From: Pseudomonas sp. GD03919
GTDB taxonomy: Bacteria; Pseudomonadota; Gammaproteobacteria; Pseudomonadales; Pseudomonadaceae
Direction: 5' to 3'
NCBI RefSeq assembly: GCF_029814935.1
Contig: NZ_CP104582.1
Span: 3,968,001-4,032,000, forward strand
Length of the DNA stretch: 64,000 nt
A program made the position numbers and the translations under genes. The first letter of the stretch is position 1, and each line of letters opens with the position of its first letter. The notes beneath the pieces were generated by a model, which did no database searches, was not told where the DNA came from, and saw nothing but the letters and a program-made list of their open reading frames with translations. Of the stretch, positions 60,726-64,000 are shown piece after piece.

Positions 60726-61379
60726 ATGGTTCTGCGTTCCCAGATTCTCGTCAACAAGCACGCCCTGCCGACTGCCGAGCAGGCACTGCCTGGCCGCAGC
60801 GAAGCGCTGCCAGTGAGCGACACCCACTATGTCAACGGCCATCCGATCAAACCACCCTTCCCTGCCGGCCTGCAGCAGGCGGTATTTGGCCTGGGCTGTT
60901 TCTGGGGCGCCGAACGCCGCTTCTGGCAACAGCCCGGGGTATTCAGCACAGCGGTTGGTTACGCCGGTGGCTTCACTCCCAACCCGACTTACGACGAAGT
61001 TTGCTCCGGCCTGACCGGGCACACCGAAGTGGTGCTGGTGGTGTTCGATCCGCAGCTGACCAGCTTCGACGCACTGCTCAAGGTGTTCTGGGAAGCGCAT
61101 AACCCGACCCAGGGCATGCGCCAGGGCAACGATCAGGGCACCCAGTACCGTTCGGCGATCTACTGCCAGGATGCCACCCAACTGAGTGCCGCACTGGCCA
61201 GCCAGGCGCGCTTTCAGAACGCGTTGGACAAGGCCGGCCTGGGCCGCATTACCACCGAAATCAGCGAAGCAGCGACCTTCTACTATGCCGAGACCTATCA
61301 CCAGCAATACCTGGCGAAGAATCCCAACGGCTATTGCGGCCTGGGTGGCACAGGCGTATGCCTACCCCCTGAATCCTGA
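60726..61379 (+). CDS. msrA: Peptide methionine-S-sulfoxide reductase MsrA
   Basis: A 217-residue enzyme that repairs the S epimer of methionine sulfoxide. The active-site motif [11 protein letters not shown] carries the nucleophilic cysteine, and recycling cysteines lie in [12 protein letters not shown] at the C-terminus. The N-terminal extension of about 45 residues is usual for the long E. coli-type MsrA. The ATG at 60726 has GGAG upstream. It directly follows dipA, as in P. aeruginosa. Confidence 0.95.
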   Translation: MVLRSQILVNKHALPTAEQALPGRSEALPVSDTHYVNGHPIKPPFPAGLQQAVFGLGCFWGAERRFWQQPGVFSTAVGYAGGFTPNPTYDEVCSGLTGHTEVVLVVFDPQLTSFDALLKVFWEAHNPTQGMRQGNDQGTQYRSAIYCQDATQLSAALASQARFQNALDKAGLGRITTEISEAATFYYAETYHQQYLAKNPNGYCGLGGTGVCLPPES

Positions 61380-61395
61380 ATACGGGTAAGGGATC

Positions 61396-61593
61396 ATGGC
61401 GCTGAGTCGTATTTCCAGCCAGGTTGCGAGCCAGGCATCGACGCAGATTGCCGCGCAGATGTCGCTCCTGCTGCTGCGCAAGACGCTGGAGCTGCAGGCC
61501 GCCAGCATCACCGGGCTGGTGCAGCCGGCTGCACCGGTCAGCGCCCCCGGCAATCCGCCCAACCTGGGCAACAGCATCGAGCTGATGGCCTGA
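61396..61593 (+). CDS. YjfB-like putative motility peptide
   Basis: A 65-residue protein 16 bases after msrA. Its layout (short N-terminal Ser/Gln helix, KTLELQAASITGLVQ, then Pro-rich linker and terminal LGNSIELMA) matches the YjfB family of putative motility proteins. There is no signal peptide. The family has no proven function. The ATG is preceded by GGGATC, a weak ribosome site. Confidence 0.6.
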   Translation: MALSRISSQVASQASTQIAAQMSLLLLRKTLELQAASITGLVQPAAPVSAPGNPPNLGNSIELMA

Positions 61594-61673
61594 TGCCGCG
61601 CGAGGAAAGGCTACGCAGCCGGTACGTGCCGCACTAGAATGCCGGCAAACCGCCATCAGCGTATCAATGCCGC

Positions 61674-61919
61674 ATGTCCGACAGCACCGCCTACCTCACG
61701 CCAGAACAGCTCTGCATCGGCCTCTACATACAGCTGGACCTGAAGTGCTGGGAACACGATTTCGCCTTCAGCAACTTCAAAATCAAGGATGAAGCGCAGA
61801 TTCGCGCGCTGCTTGCGCCCTTCGCAGCTACCGCTGGAGGTGCTGGAGTACCTCAGCCCGAGGCGCAACCTGAGCGATCACATCGAGCCCAATCAAAAGC
61901 CTGCTTGAACCCCCTGTAG
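61674..61919 (+). pseudogene. Remnant of an HD-GYP phosphodiesterase (N-terminal DUF3391 part)
   Basis: The first 45 residues (TPEQLCIGLYIQLDLKCWEH, then FAFSNFKIKDEAQIRALL) match the N-terminal DUF3391 domain that precedes HD-GYP c-di-GMP phosphodiesterase domains. After that the reading breaks up: the frame runs on for about 35 unlikely residues, while another frame gives LPLEVLEYLSPRRNL before a stop. No HD-GYP domain follows. I read this as a gene that lost its catalytic part by internal deletion. Confidence 0.6.
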
Positions 61920-61974
61920 CCCGGATGCAATCCGGGGATCGGGGGCTACGGCTCGCGAACTTCATCCGGGCTAC
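61916..61974. repeat. REP-like hairpin (GTAGCCCGGATG / CATCCGGGCTAC)
   Basis: GTAGCCCGGATG at 61916-61927 and CATCCGGGCTAC at 61963-61974 are perfect 12-bp inverted copies, with a smaller ATCCGG-type repeat in the loop. It is of the same family as the hairpin at 16618-16641 and lies between the HD-GYP remnant and rlmJ. Confidence 0.7.
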
Positions 61975-61978
61975 GCGC

Positions 61979-62833
61979 TTATGACTTGCCGCCTGGCGCT
62001 TCCTCTATCAACCAGTCCAGGCGCCAGCCGCCCTGGCTCTGGCCCAGCACATCGGCCAGCCAGGGCAACAACTGCTTGAGTTCGTCCTCCAGCCCCCAAG
62101 GCGGGTTGCTGATCACCAGACCCGAGCCGGTCAAACGTGTCGCATCATCCGGCGCATGCACATACAACTCAACGCGCAGCAGCTTGGGCGCGGCGCTCTT
62201 GCTCAGGTCACGATAAAAACGCGCCAGTTGCCGCTCATCCTTGATCGGGTACCAGATCGCCACGATGGCCTGGCGCATACGGCCGTGCGCTTCATTCAAG
62301 GCCTCGACACAGCGTTGCAGTTCGTCCGCCTGCTCGAAGGGCGGATCAATCAGCAGCAGCACGCGCTTCTCGCGAGTCGGCATCAGTGCACGTGGCACGT
62401 ACCAGCCTTCGCCCAGGTGCACGGCCACACGGCGGTCGCCGCGCATATTGTCCTTGAGCAGGCGACCGTCCTCGGGATGTTTCTCGTTGAGCTGCAGGCG
62501 ATCCTGCTCGCGACTGAGCAGGCGCGCCAGCTCCGGCGAGCCGGGGTAGTAGCGCAGCTCACCATCGGGGTTCATCGCCCGCACCACCTCCAGATAGGCC
62601 TCGACCGCATCCGGCAACTGCTCGGCCTGCCACAGGCGGGCGATACCCTCCAGGTACTCGCCGGTACGGCTGGCCTGATCACCCTGCAGATCGTACAGGC
62701 CGAGCCCGGCATGGCTGTCGAGGTAGGCAAAAGGAGCCTCCTTCTTCGACAGCAGGGCAAGCAGGCGGGTCAGCACCAGGTGCTTGAGTACATCGGCGTG
62801 ATTGCCGGCATGGAAGGCGTGGCGGTAGTTCAT
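61979..62833 (-). CDS. rlmJ: 23S rRNA (adenine-2030-N6)-methyltransferase
   Basis: A 284-residue SAM-dependent methyltransferase that modifies A2030 of 23S rRNA. It begins MNYRHAFHAGNHADVLKHLVL, the highly conserved RlmJ start. The catalytic motif DPPFEQADEL and the SAM-site element YLDSHAGLGLYDL are visible. The length matches the family. Confidence 0.94.
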   Translation of the reverse strand: MNYRHAFHAGNHADVLKHLVLTRLLALLSKKEAPFAYLDSHAGLGLYDLQGDQASRTGEYLEGIARLWQAEQLPDAVEAYLEVVRAMNPDGELRYYPGSPELARLLSREQDRLQLNEKHPEDGRLLKDNMRGDRRVAVHLGEGWYVPRALMPTREKRVLLLIDPPFEQADELQRCVEALNEAHGRMRQAIVAIWYPIKDERQLARFYRDLSKSAAPKLLRVELYVHAPDDATRLTGSGLVISNPPWGLEDELKQLLPWLADVLGQSQGGWRLDWLIEEAPGGKS

Positions 62834-62949
62834 GCGGGAGTCCTCGAATCAGGCGCGCAGTTTAACAGGCCGGCGCCTGGCATTGCGGCTTGCCCCTTCG
62901 TGCTCTTACGGCCTAGGCTGCGCTTCTCCACGGATAGCGAGAACCCGCC

Positions 62950-63996
62950 ATGTCTCTGCAAGAACTGCTTGGTAGCGAACTCCCCCTGATCCAGGCGCCG
63001 ATGGCCGGCTCGCAGGATCATCGCCTGGCCGCCGCCGTGTGTGGCGCGGGTGGCCTTGGCTCGATCCCCTGCGCCATGCTCAGCCCCGCCGCCCTGCGCC
63101 AGGAACTGCAGGCGATGCGCGAGCTGACCGAGCACCCGTTCAATCTCAACTTCTTTAGCCATGTGCCACCCGAGCCGGATGCAGCGCGCGAGGCGACATG
63201 GCGCCAAGCCCTGGCGCCTTACTACGCCGAGCTGGGGGTGGATCAGGCCAGCATCGCCAGCGGGCCGGGACGCCTGCCGTTCAACGCAGAAGCCGCCGAA
63301 TTGGTGGAAGAGTTTCGCCCGTCGGTGGTGAGCTTCCATTTCGGCCTGCCAGATGAAACCTTGCTGCAGCGGGTGCGCCGCAGTGGGGCGAAGATCCTCT
63401 CCAGCGCCACTACGCTGGACGAAGCGCTGTGGCTGCAGGAGCGCGGCGTCGATGCAGTGATCGCCCAAGGACTGGAAGCCGGTGGCCATCGCGGCCATTT
63501 TCTCGATGATGACCTGAGCCGCCAGCTCGGCACCTTCGCCCTGCTGCCACAACTGATCGATGCCCTCGATGTGCCGGTGATCGCGGCAGGCGGCATTAGC
63601 GATGCACGCGGCGTGGCCGCCGCCATGGCCCTCGGCGCTGCCGGGGTACAGGTCGGCAGCGCCTACCTGCTGTGCCCGGAGGCCACCACCAGTGCCATCC
63701 ACCGCGCCGCCCTGCAAAGCCCGGCGGCGCGCCATACAGCGTTGACCAACCTGTTCAGCGGGCGCCCCGCGCGCGGTATCGTCAATCGCCTGATGCGCGA
63801 GCTGGGGCCGCTGAGCGCGCAGGCGCCAGCGTTCCCACTGGCCACTGCGGCCATCGCACCGTTACGGACGGCGGCCGAGGTGCAGGGCAACGGGGATTTC
63901 TCGCCGCTCTGGGCCGGGCAGAATATCGCCAACTGCCGGCCGATGCCGGCTGCCGAGCTGACCCGCAAGCTGGCGCGGGGCTTCGCTCAAGGTTGA
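62950..63996 (+). CDS. Nitronate monooxygenase family protein (FMN)
   Basis: A 348-residue TIM-barrel flavoenzyme. LPLIQAPMAGSQDHRLAAAV, AQGLEAGGHRG (catalytic histidine), VPVIAAGGISDARGVAAAMALGAAGVQVG and NRLMREL follow the NMO/2-nitropropane dioxygenase pattern. It would oxidise alkyl nitronates such as propionate 3-nitronate; the true substrate is unknown. The gene is complete, ending four bases from the window's right edge, and is divergent from rlmJ. Confidence 0.85.
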   Translation: MSLQELLGSELPLIQAPMAGSQDHRLAAAVCGAGGLGSIPCAMLSPAALRQELQAMRELTEHPFNLNFFSHVPPEPDAAREATWRQALAPYYAELGVDQASIASGPGRLPFNAEAAELVEEFRPSVVSFHFGLPDETLLQRVRRSGAKILSSATTLDEALWLQERGVDAVIAQGLEAGGHRGHFLDDDLSRQLGTFALLPQLIDALDVPVIAAGGISDARGVAAAMALGAAGVQVGSAYLLCPEATTSAIHRAALQSPAARHTALTNLFSGRPARGIVNRLMRELGPLSAQAPAFPLATAAIAPLRTAAEVQGNGDFSPLWAGQNIANCRPMPAAELTRKLARGFAQG

Positions 63997-64000
63997 AATT

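Overview
The window is a stretch of core chromosome from a Pseudomonas-type gammaproteobacterium. Reading frames are GC-rich, and the gene order matches the P. aeruginosa PAO1 region from about PA4954 to PA5024 as I remember it. Diagnostic genes include fimX, dipA, the waaG/waaP kinase cluster and thiC behind a TPP riboswitch. The short hairpin repeats also resemble those of the mendocina/pseudoalcaligenes (Ectopseudomonas) group, but the species assignment is an inference. I see no prophage, insertion sequence, CRISPR array, tRNA or rRNA.

Layout. 1-11.8 kb: the 5' end of motA, an HDOD protein, rhdA, psd, a PilZ-like protein, fimX, a nested inverted-repeat/REP element, serB, its divergent membrane partner, and a protein with a degenerate Nudix box. 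11.9-29.2 kb: aldo/keto reductase, FAD oxidoreductase, an SMR transporter with a divergent LysR regulator, waaA, tolC, thiC, then nudF-yqiB-cpdA-yqiA-parE, two envelope proteins and parC. Judged by PAO1 locus numbers, this block runs in inverted order. 29.3-47.7 kb is the lipopolysaccharide block: an orphan PqiC-like lipoprotein, hldE, msbA, a small kinase, waaL, an O-acetyltransferase, three glycosyltransferases, a carbamoyltransferase, and the compact operon waaF-waaC-waaG-waaP-kinase-kinase-double kinase. 47.9-56.7 kb: ilvE, glnE, and aceE-aceF preceded by two matching palindromes. 56.9-64 kb: a small membrane protein, an amber-interrupted gene, dipA, msrA, a YjfB-like peptide, the remnant of an HD-GYP gene, rlmJ and a nitronate monooxygenase.

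How the genes work together. One theme is surface assembly. HldE makes ADP-heptose, and WaaA, WaaC, WaaF and WaaG build the inner core. WaaP and its paralogues phosphorylate it, carbamoyl and acetyl transferases decorate it, MsbA flips the core-lipid A and WaaL caps it. A second theme is motility and c-di-GMP: MotA, FimX, the PilZ-like neighbour of FimX, DipA, the YjfB-like peptide and the HD-GYP remnant. The remainder is housekeeping: topoisomerase IV, pyruvate dehydrogenase, thiamin, serine and branched-chain amino acid metabolism, and nitrogen signalling.

The points most worth a second look are isoleucine at the classic quinolone-resistance position of ParC, the paired palindromes upstream of aceE, the mobile-looking inverted-repeat element between fimX and serB, the four-gene LPS kinase series that includes a tandem double kinase, the hairpin that buries the LysR start, and two decayed genes flanking dipA-msrA. 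I did not find a clearly new multi-gene system.
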